Source of the DNA: JAXDLW01 sp046262515
GTDB taxonomy: Bacteria; Chloroflexota; Dormibacteria; DASZGP01
Length of the DNA: 28,743 bases
Reading direction: 5' to 3'
Assembly (NCBI GenBank): GCA_046262515.1
Contig: JBHEMP010000172.1
Span: forward strand, 1-28,743
Shown: positions 1-7,883 of the stretch, piece by piece
Numbering within the stretch: the stretch's first letter is position 1
Layout: each line of letters starts with the position of its first letter
Position numbers and translations under genes: made by a program
The notes under the pieces: generated by a model
The model's database searches: none
What the model was told of the DNA's origin: nothing
What the model saw: only the letters and a program-made list of their open reading frames with translations

Positions 1-1202
1 ACGCCATGCCGCTGGACCTTCTGACGGTCGAACGTGACGATCTTGGCCCCCGCCGCGAGGGCCGATGGTGGGAGAGAGAAGTTGAGGTTGGCGTTGACCA
101 GGACGTAGTCGAACACGTCGCCACCCACGTGTTGCTCGAGGGCCTCAAGATGGTCCGCGACCGAGAAGCCATCGGTCTCGCCGCGCTGCGTGGCCACGTT
201 GCATATATAGACCTTGGGGGCCCGCGCCTTGCGCAGGGTGCTGACCATGCCCTCAACGAGGAGGTTGGGCAGGATGCTCGTGTACAGGCTGCCGGGACCC
301 ACCGTGATCAGGTCGGCATCGAGGATGGACTGCTCGGCCTCGGGGTTGATCAACACGTGGCGAGGCTCGAGGTAGACGTGCCGGATGGGCATAAGGGAAA
401 GTGGGATCCTCGACTCCCCGACCGCCTCCTGACCGTCCACCAGCTCGGCCACCAGGGTCACGTCCTCGGTTGTCGATGGCAGGATCGTCCCGCGCACGGC
501 GAGGACCTTGCCGGACTCCCGCAGGGCGTGCTCGAAGTCACCCGTGATCTCGGCCATCGCCATGATGAACAGGTTGCCAAAAGCGTGTCCGTCGAGGGAA
601 CCCTCGCTGAAGCGATGCTGGAACAGCTGGGTCATCAGGGGTTCGGTCTCGGCCAGCGCGGTCAGGCACTGGCGGAAATCGCCCGGCGGCAGGATCCGAT
701 ACTGCTCGCGCAATTTCCCCGAGGAACCGCCGTCGTCAGCGACGGTGACTATCGCGGTCAGGTTGCCGGTGTATTCCTTGAGGCCTCGGAGCAGCGCCGA
801 GAGACCTGTCCCGCCCCCGAGTGACACCACGCGAGGGCCCTTGGCGATGGTGCGGTGTTTGTAGTAGACGTCAGCGAGGTCTTCCCCTCCCTTCAGGAAG
901 GGGACGAGCATGGCTCGGCTCAGCTGGCGCATCGAGTAGGCCAGCAGTCCAACTCCGATAGCCCCGAAGATGGCGGCCTGGAGAGGCCGGTTATGAAGGA
1001 AGTTGAGGGTGACGTATTTCGCGAAGATACCCGGCAGCCCGGTGATCACCGCACCTCCCCGGCGGTCCTCGTAGAGACCGCGGAGGGCGTAGGTCGCGCC
1101 CAGGCTGAGGGCGAAGACGCTGATCCCCGCGAGGCCGAGCCAGCGCTTGATATGGAGCCCCGGCTGCAACCACCTGAGGCTGCCCGGGCGGCGCACGCTC
1201 AT
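1..1202 (-). CDS. yvcK: YvcK/CofD-like gluconeogenesis factor (partial, C-terminus off left edge)
   Basis: Reading from ATG at 1202 down to the left edge gives 400 uninterrupted codons without a stop, so the gene is truncated by the window. The core carries the nucleotide-binding loop SLGGGTGLSALLRGLK (about residues 127-142), then VADDGGSSGKLR (154-165) and PPGDFRQCL (172-180), all hallmarks of the YvcK/CofD superfamily. In Bacillus, YvcK binds UDP-GlcNAc and is needed for growth on gluconeogenic substrates and for normal cell shape. Ahead of the core lies an extension of about 120 residues with two hydrophobic segments (about 21-40 and 73-91), which suggests membrane anchoring. The start is preceded by GGAG and, 8 nt upstream, by TAAACT. 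The gene lies 47 bp downstream of the histidine kinase on the same strand. Family assignment is secure; the cellular role is taken from homologues. Confidence 0.9.
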   Translation of the reverse strand, partial: MSVRRPGSLRWLQPGLHIKRWLGLAGISVFALSLGATYALRGLYEDRRGGAVITGLPGIFAKYVTLNFLHNRPLQAAIFGAIGVGLLAYSMRQLSRAMLVPFLKGGEDLADVYYKHRTIAKGPRVVSLGGGTGLSALLRGLKEYTGNLTAIVTVADDGGSSGKLREQYRILPPGDFRQCLTALAETEPLMTQLFQHRFSEGSLDGHAFGNLFIMAMAEITGDFEHALRESGKVLAVRGTILPSTTEDVTLVAELVDGQEAVGESRIPLSLMPIRHVYLEPRHVLINPEAEQSILDADLITVGPGSLYTSILPNLLVEGMVSTLRKARAPKVYICNVATQRGETDGFSVADHLEALEQHVGGDVFDYVLVNANLNFSLPPSALAAGAKIVTFDRQKVQRHG

Positions 1203-1210
1203 CGCTCCGC

Positions 1211-1216
1211 AGTTTA
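1211..1216 (-). promoter_or_regulatory. Candidate -10 box (TAAACT) for yvcK
   Basis: TAAACT on the minus strand ends 8 nt before the yvcK ATG, the spacing expected for a transcript starting at or next to the start codon. GGAG also lies in the spacer, so ordinary ribosome binding is equally possible, and the gene may be co-transcribed with the kinase upstream. No convincing -35 box is visible. Confidence 0.35.
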
Positions 1217-1249
1217 TCAACGGGCCCGGTCCTGCCCGTCGATGCCGGC

Positions 1250-4162
1250 TTAGGCCGTCCTTACCTCGAGGTGGCGGCGCGGCACACTGATCGAGACGGT
1301 CGTCCCCGAGCCGACGCTGGATTCGAGGCGCAGCTTGGCGTCGATGCGCTCGGCCCGCTCCACCATGTTGACCAGGCCCAGGGACTGGGATTCACGCTGG
1401 GCGTACCCCTGCTGTGTCGCATCCACGTCGAACCCCACGCCATTGTCTCGAACCGATGCCACGACCCTGTCGCCCTCCATCCGCAGGCTCACCGTGAGCT
1501 CTTTCGCTTTGGCATGCTTGCGCGCGTTGCCCATCGCCTCCTGGACGACGGAGAACATGGTCTGCTCCACTGCCGGCGGCATGCGCTCCAGCCCTTCCTC
1601 CAGTTCCAGGTTGACTTCCATCGTGTTGTTGGCCTCGAACTGCTCGGCATAGGACTCGAGCGCGGCCGGGAGGCCCTGCGTTTCGAGTACCAACGGCCGT
1701 AGCTCGAAGAGCATGGTGCGAGCCTCTTTGATCGTCAGCCGCACCAACTGGTCAAGCTCACCCAACTCCATCAGGGCACGGTCGGCGTCCTTCTTGAGCA
1801 GCGATTTGATTACCTCGATGTTCATCGCCATCCCCGCGAGTCGCTGCACCGGGCCATCGTGGAGGTCGCGGGCGAGGTCCTGCCGCAGCACCTCTTCAAG
1901 GGAGATCAGGCGGTCACGCTCCGCGCGCAGGTGCTGGTAGAGGCGGGCGTTTTCGACCGCCACCGAGGTCTGGCTGGCCAGCGACGCCACCACCCGGACG
2001 GCGTCTTCGTCGAACACGTTGATACGCAGGTAATTGGAGAGGTTGATGATCCCGATCACCTCGTCACCGAGCCGCATCGGCACGCACAAGAGGGCCTTGG
2101 GAAGGATCTTGGCGTCGTCAGGCCGTCGGAAATCGGGATGGTTCGCGACGTCGTTGGCGAGGATCGGCTGGCCCGACGCCAGGACCTTGCCCGCGATCCC
2201 CTCGCCCAGGCCGAAGCTGAGGTTCTGCGCCGTGGGCCCGTCGGTACCGAACGTCGCGCGCAACTGCAGGCGACCCTCCTCGAGGACCATGATGGATCCG
2301 ATCTGCGCGCCCGAGACCGCGGCCGCCTTGGTCAGGATGTTCTGCAGGACCTGTTCCATGTCCAGGCTCGAGGCGATCGCCTGGAGTCCCTCGTGGAGGT
2401 TCGCCAACTCGGCCAGCGAACGCTGGCTGCGGTGGAACAACTCGGCGTTGCGCAACGCCACAGCAACCTGGTTGGCGACGGTCGTCAGGACGGCCGTCTC
2501 GCTGTCGTCGTAGGGCCGACCACCGAAGACCGCCAGCGCGCCCTGGAATTCGCCGTCGATGAACATCGGCGCTGCCAGCCCGCATGAGAGGTTGCGTCCA
2601 CTGTCGCCGAGCGGTGGTACCAGCTCGGGTTCGCGCATGCCGTCCTGGCGCAGGGTGAGCTGCTTGAGGGCGACGAGGCCCAGCAGGCCTGCGCCGGGCA
2701 CGACGGCGACCTCGTCCTCGCGGCTGATGCCGGCTTTGGTGCCGAAGGCGGCCACGACCTGGTGCCCGCCGCGTTCCACCCTGCTGAGAACGGCGACCTT
2801 GCTGTGAAACAGGCTGGCCACGGTCTCGACCGCCCGTGCCTCCAGCGCCTGAGGGCCCTCCGTGGTCGCGGTGAGCATCCGCGAGATTTCCGAGAGGGAG
2901 CCCAGCAGGAGGTCCAGGTGGCGGGCCTGGCTGGCAGTGTCGGAGTGGGTGATGGAGTTGGAAATGGCCATGCCGCCGAGGTTGGCCAGCTCGTAGAGCG
3001 CCGCGTGGTCGGAGTCCTGGAACCCCCGCGCGCGGGGTGACCGGAAGACGACGCAGCCGACGACCTCTCCCTTGGACCGGAGGGGCACGAGCGCCTCGCT
3101 GAACTCCATGCCCAACCGGTGTTCCGCGGGGCCCTCGGTGGCGAATTGGTCCTCGGCCCCGAGGTTGTGGCGTATCTGAAGGGTCCCCGTCTTGACCGCC
3201 TCGTACAGGCTTCCCTGCAGGGGCCCCCGGGGACGCTGTGGTGCCTGGCGCTCAAGGTCGCCCTCGGCGCCGACCAGGGCCTCGACCCTGTACTCGCTGC
3301 CGTCGCAGAGGACCACGCAGGCGCGGTCGTACTCGACGATCCCGCGTGCCTTGCCCAGGAAAAGATGCAGGACGTGGCCGAGTTCCAGGGTGGAGTTCAC
3401 CGCCAGGGCCACCTCTTTGATGACCGTGGAGTGGCGGAGTTGTTGGCGGCTGCTAGTGAGTAGTCGCTCGTTCTCCAGCGATACGCCGCAGCTCGAGGCT
3501 GCAGCCATGGCGAGGTCCACGTCTTTCGGGGATAGAGCTGCGCCGGCCGGTACTCCCACCACGAGGACCCCGACGGGCTCTTTTTCGACGATCATCGGGG
3601 CCAGCAGGACCTGCCCGGCGCCATATCCCCTGGGGACCACGCGGGGGGTCGAATCCGCCCCCGCGAGCAACACCGACTGCCCGGTGTCGAAGATCGTGCT
3701 GAATGGGTCGTCGGTCTTGCCGCCGATGTGGATGTCGTGAAGGGAACCCGGCCCCACGCCGAATGCCCCGGGCGCGGGGCGCAGCGTCGCCAGCTCCCTG
3801 TTCAGCATGAAGCAGGCCACGACGTCGGCGTGCAGCGATTTCGCCAGTTCGGCAAGAACGCGGTGGAGGTCGGGCCCTATGCCCGCACCGCGCTGGGCGC
3901 TGATGGCCGCGTCAAGCAGGCGTTCCAGTTCCTGCTTCTCCTCCTGGAGACGCGCCTCGTGTTCCTCTGAGCGCTCACGCTGGTGGCGCTGCTCGCGCAT
4001 GTTCAGGAGCCAGCCCATGGAGATCAGGACCAGGGCGAAGGCGAGGATGCCCATGCGCGTGACCGGCTGGGCCGGGATCAGGGCGGCCGCGACGGCCAGC
4101 ACCGCGGCGAGAAACACCGCGGCGTCCGGGAGGTACTGCGAGAGGCGCGCCGGCTCTTTCAT
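1250..4162 (-). CDS. Membrane-anchored multi-GAF sensor histidine kinase (NarL/DegS type)
   Basis: A protein of 970 residues. Two hydrophobic segments (about 13-30 and 36-53) are followed by a charged heptad-like stretch (about 55-85), then four GAF-like domains (about 95-232, 255-403, 435-572, 598-740). A HisKA_3 dimerisation domain has phospho-acceptor His768 in DLHDGPVQRLAG, and the HATPase_c domain has Asn878 in QEAMGNARKHA and the DNGVGF loop near 906. This architecture belongs to kinases that phosphorylate NarL/LuxR-type response regulators; none is encoded in the window, so the partner is unknown. The GAF ligands cannot be read from sequence. I chose ATG 4162 because the start at 4252 would overlap the divergent aminotransferase gene and adds an arginine-rich, non-domain segment. 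A TATAGT box lies 18 nt upstream. Confidence 0.9.
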   Translation of the reverse strand: MKEPARLSQYLPDAAVFLAAVLAVAAALIPAQPVTRMGILAFALVLISMGWLLNMREQRHQRERSEEHEARLQEEKQELERLLDAAISAQRGAGIGPDLHRVLAELAKSLHADVVACFMLNRELATLRPAPGAFGVGPGSLHDIHIGGKTDDPFSTIFDTGQSVLLAGADSTPRVVPRGYGAGQVLLAPMIVEKEPVGVLVVGVPAGAALSPKDVDLAMAAASSCGVSLENERLLTSSRQQLRHSTVIKEVALAVNSTLELGHVLHLFLGKARGIVEYDRACVVLCDGSEYRVEALVGAEGDLERQAPQRPRGPLQGSLYEAVKTGTLQIRHNLGAEDQFATEGPAEHRLGMEFSEALVPLRSKGEVVGCVVFRSPRARGFQDSDHAALYELANLGGMAISNSITHSDTASQARHLDLLLGSLSEISRMLTATTEGPQALEARAVETVASLFHSKVAVLSRVERGGHQVVAAFGTKAGISREDEVAVVPGAGLLGLVALKQLTLRQDGMREPELVPPLGDSGRNLSCGLAAPMFIDGEFQGALAVFGGRPYDDSETAVLTTVANQVAVALRNAELFHRSQRSLAELANLHEGLQAIASSLDMEQVLQNILTKAAAVSGAQIGSIMVLEEGRLQLRATFGTDGPTAQNLSFGLGEGIAGKVLASGQPILANDVANHPDFRRPDDAKILPKALLCVPMRLGDEVIGIINLSNYLRINVFDEDAVRVVASLASQTSVAVENARLYQHLRAERDRLISLEEVLRQDLARDLHDGPVQRLAGMAMNIEVIKSLLKKDADRALMELGELDQLVRLTIKEARTMLFELRPLVLETQGLPAALESYAEQFEANNTMEVNLELEEGLERMPPAVEQTMFSVVQEAMGNARKHAKAKELTVSLRMEGDRVVASVRDNGVGFDVDATQQGYAQRESQSLGLVNMVERAERIDAKLRLESSVGSGTTVSISVPRRHLEVRTA

Positions 4163-4180
4163 CTGTGGGCTCTGCTGCTC

Positions 4181-4186
4181 ACTATA
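4181..4186 (-). promoter_or_regulatory. Candidate -10 box (TATAGT) for the histidine kinase
   Basis: TATAGT on the minus strand lies 18 nt before the kinase ATG at 4162 and would give a leader of about 12 nt. It sits back to back with the TACCCT box of the divergent aminotransferase gene. No clear -35 box is visible. This is a pattern match only. Confidence 0.4.
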
Positions 4187-4211
4187 AAGAAGGTGCCTCC
4201 GTCGGCCGCTG

Positions 4212-4217
4212 TACCCT
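4212..4217 (+). promoter_or_regulatory. Leaderless-type -10 box (TACCCT) for ilvE
   Basis: TACCCT ends 6 nt before the aminotransferase ATG, which would put the transcript start on the A of the start codon. There is no Shine-Dalgarno sequence upstream of this ATG, which agrees with leaderless translation. It is one of seven similar boxes in this window. Confidence 0.5.
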
Positions 4218-4223
4218 TGTCGC

Positions 4224-5186
4224 ATGGCCACCACAATGGATCGCAAGGACACCTACCAGGCTCCGACCCAGGCCGAGTCCTGGGTCTTCATCGACGGCGA
4301 GTTCAAGCAGTACCGGGACGTCCACCTTGGCCTGATGACCCACGCCCTCCATTACGGCACAGGGTGTTTCGAAGGGGTCCGCGCCTACTGGAACGAGACG
4401 CAGGAGCAGCTCTTCTGCCTGCTCATGGAGGCTCACTTCAAGCGCCTCAGGGACTCGGCGAAGATCATCAAGATCGACCTGCCCTTCAGCGTGGAGGAGA
4501 TGATCCAGGCGACCCTGGAGGTGATGCGCCGCAACGGCTACCGCGAGGACGTGTACATCCGTCCCTTCGCGTTCAAGTCGGCCGAGGAGATCGGCGTGCG
4601 GCTGCACGGTCTGCGCGACTCCTTCGCCATCTACACCGCTCCCTTCGGCAACTACGTCGACATTGACGCGGGCATTCGTTGCATGGTCAGTTCGTGGCGA
4701 CGCATCGACGACAACGCCGCTCCGGCGCGTGCCAAGGTCACGGGCATCTACATCAACTCGGCGCTGGCGAAGACGGAGGCCAACGAGAACGGCTTTGACG
4801 AGGCGATTGTCCTGACCCAGGAAGGCCACGTCAGCGAGGGCAGCGCCGAGAACCTGTTCATCGTGCGTGACGGGGTGCTGATCACCCCCCCCGCCAGCGA
4901 CAACATCCTCGAGGGCGTGACCCGCAACGTCATGAGCCGCCTGGCGCGCGAGGACCTCGGGCTGACCGTGGTGGAACGATCCATCGACCGCAGCGAGCTC
5001 TACGTCGCCGACGAAGTCTTACTCTGCGGGACGGGGGCCCAGGTTTCGCCGGTGATCGAGATCGACCGTCGGCAGATCGGCGACGGCCGGCCGGGAGCCA
5101 TCACCCAGGACCTGCAGAAGCTCTATTTCGACATCGTGAAGGGGCGTGTTGAAGAGCGCCTCGACTGGCTCCACCCCGTCTATTAG
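4224..5186 (+). CDS. ilvE: Branched-chain amino acid aminotransferase
   Basis: A 320-residue fold-type IV PLP enzyme that transfers the amino group between glutamate and the keto acids of leucine, isoleucine and valine, the last step of their synthesis and the first of their breakdown. HALHYGTGCFEGVRAYW (40-56) is the BCAT N-terminal signature. Lys171 in ARAKVTGIYINS is the expected Schiff-base lysine, and Glu205 with SEGSAENLF (204-212) is the conserved cofactor-pocket motif. LLCGTGAQVSPV near 270-285 matches the usual C-terminal GT(A/G) motif. Length is normal for group I BCATs. The gene is divergent from the histidine kinase and is followed 39 bp later by glycerate kinase. D-amino acid transaminase is the main alternative within the fold, but the FEGVRAYW signature favours BCAT. 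Confidence 0.95.
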   Translation: MATTMDRKDTYQAPTQAESWVFIDGEFKQYRDVHLGLMTHALHYGTGCFEGVRAYWNETQEQLFCLLMEAHFKRLRDSAKIIKIDLPFSVEEMIQATLEVMRRNGYREDVYIRPFAFKSAEEIGVRLHGLRDSFAIYTAPFGNYVDIDAGIRCMVSSWRRIDDNAAPARAKVTGIYINSALAKTEANENGFDEAIVLTQEGHVSEGSAENLFIVRDGVLITPPASDNILEGVTRNVMSRLAREDLGLTVVERSIDRSELYVADEVLLCGTGAQVSPVIEIDRRQIGDGRPGAITQDLQKLYFDIVKGRVEERLDWLHPVY

Positions 5187-5225
5187 TGGCCCGTAACGGC
5201 CGGGGACAGCCGTAGGAGCGAGGCT

Positions 5226-6335
5226 TTGAAGCTGGTCGTCGCCCCGACGGCGTACAAGGGCACGATGTCTCCCCGGGAAGTGGCGGACGCGATGACTGCG
5301 GGGATCGCGTCACGTTATCCCCGGGCCCAGTTTGTGACGGTCCCCATCTCTGATGGCGGGGACGGCTTCCTGGAATGCCTTGAAGGCCCGCTCGGGGCAT
5401 CCCGGCGATCCGTCGTGGTCCGCGGGCCACTCCACAGCCCCCTGGCCGCCGCGTATGCCATCAACCCCCAGGGGGTGGCAGTGATCGAGACGGCGGCGGC
5501 CATCGGCATGGCCCGCCTTCCCGCTCGCCACCTGGACGCGATGGGCGCCTCCAGCGGGGGACTCGGTGAGCTCATGGCGGAAGCGCGCCAGGCCGGCGCC
5601 GGCGAGTTCCTGCTGGGGTTGGGAGGATCCGCCAGCACTGATGGAGGCACAGGGATGGCGCGCGCCCTCGGGTACCGATTTCTTGATCGCGCCGGCCGGG
5701 AGCTGCCCGAGGGAGGCGGATACCTTGGCGCCCTCGACCACGTGGACGCCGGCGGGCTCGACCCGGGATGGCTGCTGCAGCCCATTCGAGTCGCCTGCGA
5801 CGTGGACAACCCCCTACTCGGACCGGATGGCTGTGCCGCCACTTACGCGCCCCAGAAAGGCGCCACGCCAGCGCAGGTAGCTCGCCTGGAGGCAGGTCTG
5901 TGGCGGCTGGCCGAAGTGGTCCTTCGCGACCTGGGTTTCGATATGCGGCGGGTCCCGTTTGGCGGGGCTGCCGGGGGCCTGGGTGCGGGCCTGGCCGCCT
6001 TCCTCGGCGCGGAGCTGCGCCCGGGCGCGGGACTGGTGCTCGAGACGGTGCGCCTACCCGCCGCACTTCGCGGGGTGGACGCGCTGGTAACCGGCGAGGG
6101 GAGGTTGGATCGTCAGAGCCTCTTCGGCAAGGCCCCGGTCGTCGCCGGCCGGCTGGGGCGCGCCGCCGGCGTGCGGTCCGTGGCACTGGTAGGCAGCACC
6201 GGGGACGGCTGGGAGGCCGCCCTTGGCGACGCCTTCGACGTGGTTATGCGGGTGCCACCACCCGAGGCGGGGGAAACGCCGGCCTCGACCCTCACCCGGG
6301 CGGCAGCGCTAACTGATCTCGGTATCGGCGGCTAG
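5226..6335 (+). CDS. Glycerate kinase (GlxK/GarK family)
   Basis: A 369-residue protein that by family phosphorylates D-glycerate with ATP, most members giving 2-phosphoglycerate, linking glyoxylate, serine or tartronate breakdown to glycolysis. Motifs along the chain match this family: the N-terminal APTAYKGTMSP, PISDGGDGFLECL, LLGLGGSASTDGGTGMARAL, CDVDNPLLGPDGCAATYAPQ, FGGAAGGLGAGLAAFLGA and VTGEGRLDRQSLFGKAP. The usual APDSFKG appears as APTAYKG, an unusual substitution near the N-terminus. The start is TTG with AGGAG 8 nt upstream. It probably follows the aminotransferase in one operon (39-bp gap). Its last 27 bases overlap the 3' end of the convergent sigma-factor gene. Substrate is inferred from homology. 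Confidence 0.92.
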   Translation: MKLVVAPTAYKGTMSPREVADAMTAGIASRYPRAQFVTVPISDGGDGFLECLEGPLGASRRSVVVRGPLHSPLAAAYAINPQGVAVIETAAAIGMARLPARHLDAMGASSGGLGELMAEARQAGAGEFLLGLGGSASTDGGTGMARALGYRFLDRAGRELPEGGGYLGALDHVDAGGLDPGWLLQPIRVACDVDNPLLGPDGCAATYAPQKGATPAQVARLEAGLWRLAEVVLRDLGFDMRRVPFGGAAGGLGAGLAAFLGAELRPGAGLVLETVRLPAALRGVDALVTGEGRLDRQSLFGKAPVVAGRLGRAAGVRSVALVGSTGDGWEAALGDAFDVVMRVPPPEAGETPASTLTRAAALTDLGIGG

Positions 6336-7118
6336 TACCTCCGGAGCCGACTTGGCGCCCTGGCTGCGACACCGATCGCAGGACCGCGTGTGCTCCGCGA
6401 TCAACTTGCGTTGAGGCCGGTCAAGTCCCCGCGGAGAGAAGGATGCGAGAAGCTCGTCGAGGTACTCACATTTTTCAGTCCCCTCCGCCTCCTCGAAGGA
6501 CATGAACAGGAACTCGGCTTTGAACCGCCGCCGCGCCCGGTGCAGAAGAGTTTCCACGGCGCTCTCCGACAACTCCATGACCTTGGCAATGCCGGCGTAT
6601 GAGAGCCCCTGCAACTCCCGAAGGCTGAGCACCCTGCGGTAGTTCTCCGGGAGGCGGGCGGCGACGTCCCAGACCTCGCGGCGCAGCTCCCGCATTGCCA
6701 GGGCGTCCTCGGGCAGACCGGCCATGTCGGTCGTGGCCAGGGAGCGCATCAGCTCGTCGGGATCCTCGACGCCGGCGACGGGCTGGCTGCTTCGCGGTCC
6801 CTCCTCGGAACTCGCGGGGCCCTGGGCGCGCTTGCGTCGCCGCAATTCGTCGTAGCAGAGGTTGGTCGCGATGCGGTGGATCCAGGCGGAGAAGTTGAAG
6901 CTGTCGTCCACGCGTTCCAGGGAGCGCAGGACGCGGAAGAAGGTCTCCTGGGTCAGGTCTTCGGCAAGCAGGGGGTCACGCACGAGCCGATTCGTGAGGG
7001 CACCGATCGCCCTGTGGTATCGCAGGAAGATGAGGTCGAAGGCCTCGATGCCGCCCGCCTGGAAGCTCCGGACCAGGTCAATATCGCTGGGCTCCCCTGT
7101 AGCAGTCAGCAATGGCAC
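6309..7118 (-). CDS. ECF-type RNA polymerase sigma factor with C-terminal Cys/His zinc-finger-like extension
   Basis: A 269-residue protein. Sigma region 2 covers about 20-95 (AEDLTQETFFRVLRSLERV, then FSAWIHRIATNLCYDELRRR). Region 4 covers about 145-200 (LPENYRRVLSLRELQGLSYA, SESAVETLLHRARRRFK). An acidic/serine-rich linker joins them. Beyond region 4 there is an extension of about 65 residues with Cys217 and the motif H243-xxx-C247-xx-C250 (EHTRSCDRC), which resembles the zinc-binding motif of ZAS anti-sigma factors. No separate anti-sigma gene is adjacent, so this tail may regulate the sigma domain in cis, as the cysteine-rich tail does in CorE-type sigma factors. The start codon is GTG; a good promoter lies 34-61 nt upstream. 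The target regulon is unknown. Confidence 0.9.
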   Translation of the reverse strand: MPLLTATGEPSDIDLVRSFQAGGIEAFDLIFLRYHRAIGALTNRLVRDPLLAEDLTQETFFRVLRSLERVDDSFNFSAWIHRIATNLCYDELRRRKRAQGPASSEEGPRSSQPVAGVEDPDELMRSLATTDMAGLPEDALAMRELRREVWDVAARLPENYRRVLSLRELQGLSYAGIAKVMELSESAVETLLHRARRRFKAEFLFMSFEEAEGTEKCEYLDELLASFSPRGLDRPQRKLIAEHTRSCDRCRSQGAKSAPEVLAADTEIS

Positions 7119-7151
7119 GGGTCCCGTGTTTGGCGCGTACTCGTGGCCCGC

Positions 7152-7179
7152 ATTGTACCGTCCAGCCTGCCGGTGTCCA
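7152..7179 (-). promoter_or_regulatory. Sigma70-like promoter for the ECF sigma gene (TGGACA-N16-TACAAT)
   Basis: On the minus strand, TGGACA (7179-7174) and TACAAT (7157-7152) are separated by 16 nt. Each hexamer differs from consensus at one position. The predicted transcript begins near 7145 and gives a leader of about 27 nt before the GTG at 7118. This looks like a housekeeping promoter, so the gene would not depend only on its own product. Confidence 0.55.
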
Positions 7180-7286
7180 TGTCACAGGTGCGATATCGCC
7201 GCAAGATTGCACCGGCACACCCGTTACACATTCCGAGAGCGCGGACCCGCCGAGTGGTGCGGGCCCGGTAACAAGGGAGGCGACCA

Positions 7287-7820
7287 TTGAACCGGCTGAC
7301 GGTCCGATTCCTCGACGACGAGGTCATGGAGGGAACGGCGCAGGATGTCAATCTTGACACCCCCGACTTCCACCTGGATGTCGCTGGCGGCACCAATAAC
7401 AGTCGCGCGTGGATCCCTCTCCCCGCAGTCAAGAAAATCAACTTTGATTCTGGTCCAGCGGATGAGCATGCCGGGACCGCGGACAAGATGGTTGCCCTCC
7501 GCTTCCAGGACGGCGAGGTCCTACGTGGATACCTCAACGGGGGTTTGGAGCGGCATCGCTACGGGATGCTGGTGACCCTCTACTCAGCGGATCGATCAAC
7601 GATGCAGAAGGTCGGGGTCCCCTACACCTCGCTAAAGGCCCTCTTCTTCCTCAAGACCTGGGACGCCCGGCCGCCGGGATTCCAGAAGGAGGCCACGATC
7701 GACGCCCCCCTGGTCCAACTCCTCGGGGATATCCGCGAGGTGACGCGGATGTACCGCGACGGCAGTCTTAACCGCGACGAGTTCCTGCACCACCGGAAGA
7801 ACCTCCTCGACCACTTCTAA
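7287..7820 (+). CDS. Uncharacterised protein with two similar beta-rich segments and a SHOCT-like C-terminus
   Basis: 177 residues, not recognised as a named family. Residues 1-55 and 67-130 look like two copies of one module: each opens with a strand of the type VRFLDDEVMEG / LRFQDGEVLRG and closes with a proline, a hydrophobic pair and KKINF / KALFF. Residues 139-177 (DIREVTRMYRDGSLNRDEF and following) resemble the short C-terminal SHOCT domain: a helix, a Gly, then an acidic-residue-led second helix. No signal peptide or membrane segment is present, so it is probably cytoplasmic. The start is TTG, supported by AAGGGAGG 6 nt upstream, one of the best ribosome binding sites in the window. 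It is divergent from the sigma factor and is followed by a hairpin. Function unknown. Confidence 0.8.
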   Translation: MNRLTVRFLDDEVMEGTAQDVNLDTPDFHLDVAGGTNNSRAWIPLPAVKKINFDSGPADEHAGTADKMVALRFQDGEVLRGYLNGGLERHRYGMLVTLYSADRSTMQKVGVPYTSLKALFFLKTWDARPPGFQKEATIDAPLVQLLGDIREVTRMYRDGSLNRDEFLHHRKNLLDHF

Positions 7821-7826
7821 CCGATA

Positions 7827-7850
7827 GCTTTCGCCCTATCAGGCGAAAGC
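7827..7850 (+). terminator. Perfect inverted repeat, possible terminator
   Basis: GCTTTCGCC and GGCGAAAGC form a perfect 9-bp stem with a 6-nt loop, 6 nt after the stop codon of the 177-residue protein. There is no T-run after it, so it is either a weak terminator, a transcript-stabilising stem, or a protein-binding site. Confidence 0.5.
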
Positions 7851-7870
7851 CGGGGCTCCTGGCGCACTGG

Positions 7871-7876
7871 TAGCGT
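7871..7876 (+). promoter_or_regulatory. Leaderless-type -10 box (TAGCGT) for the first binding protein
   Basis: TAGCGT ends 7 nt before the ATG at 7884. No Shine-Dalgarno sequence lies before this ATG. The box fits the TANNNT pattern seen at other transcription-unit heads in the window. Confidence 0.45.
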
Positions 7877-7883
7877 CTCCGCG

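Noticed and set aside
6..824. Plus-strand ORF of 272 codons over the left end
   Set aside because: It is a shadow of the yvcK gene on the minus strand, whose translation shows clear family motifs; the plus-strand translation resembles nothing.
4163..4252. Longer N-terminus for the histidine kinase (start at 4252)
   Set aside because: It would overlap the divergent aminotransferase start and its promoter and adds a basic, non-conserved-looking stretch; ATG 4162 starts just before the membrane segments.
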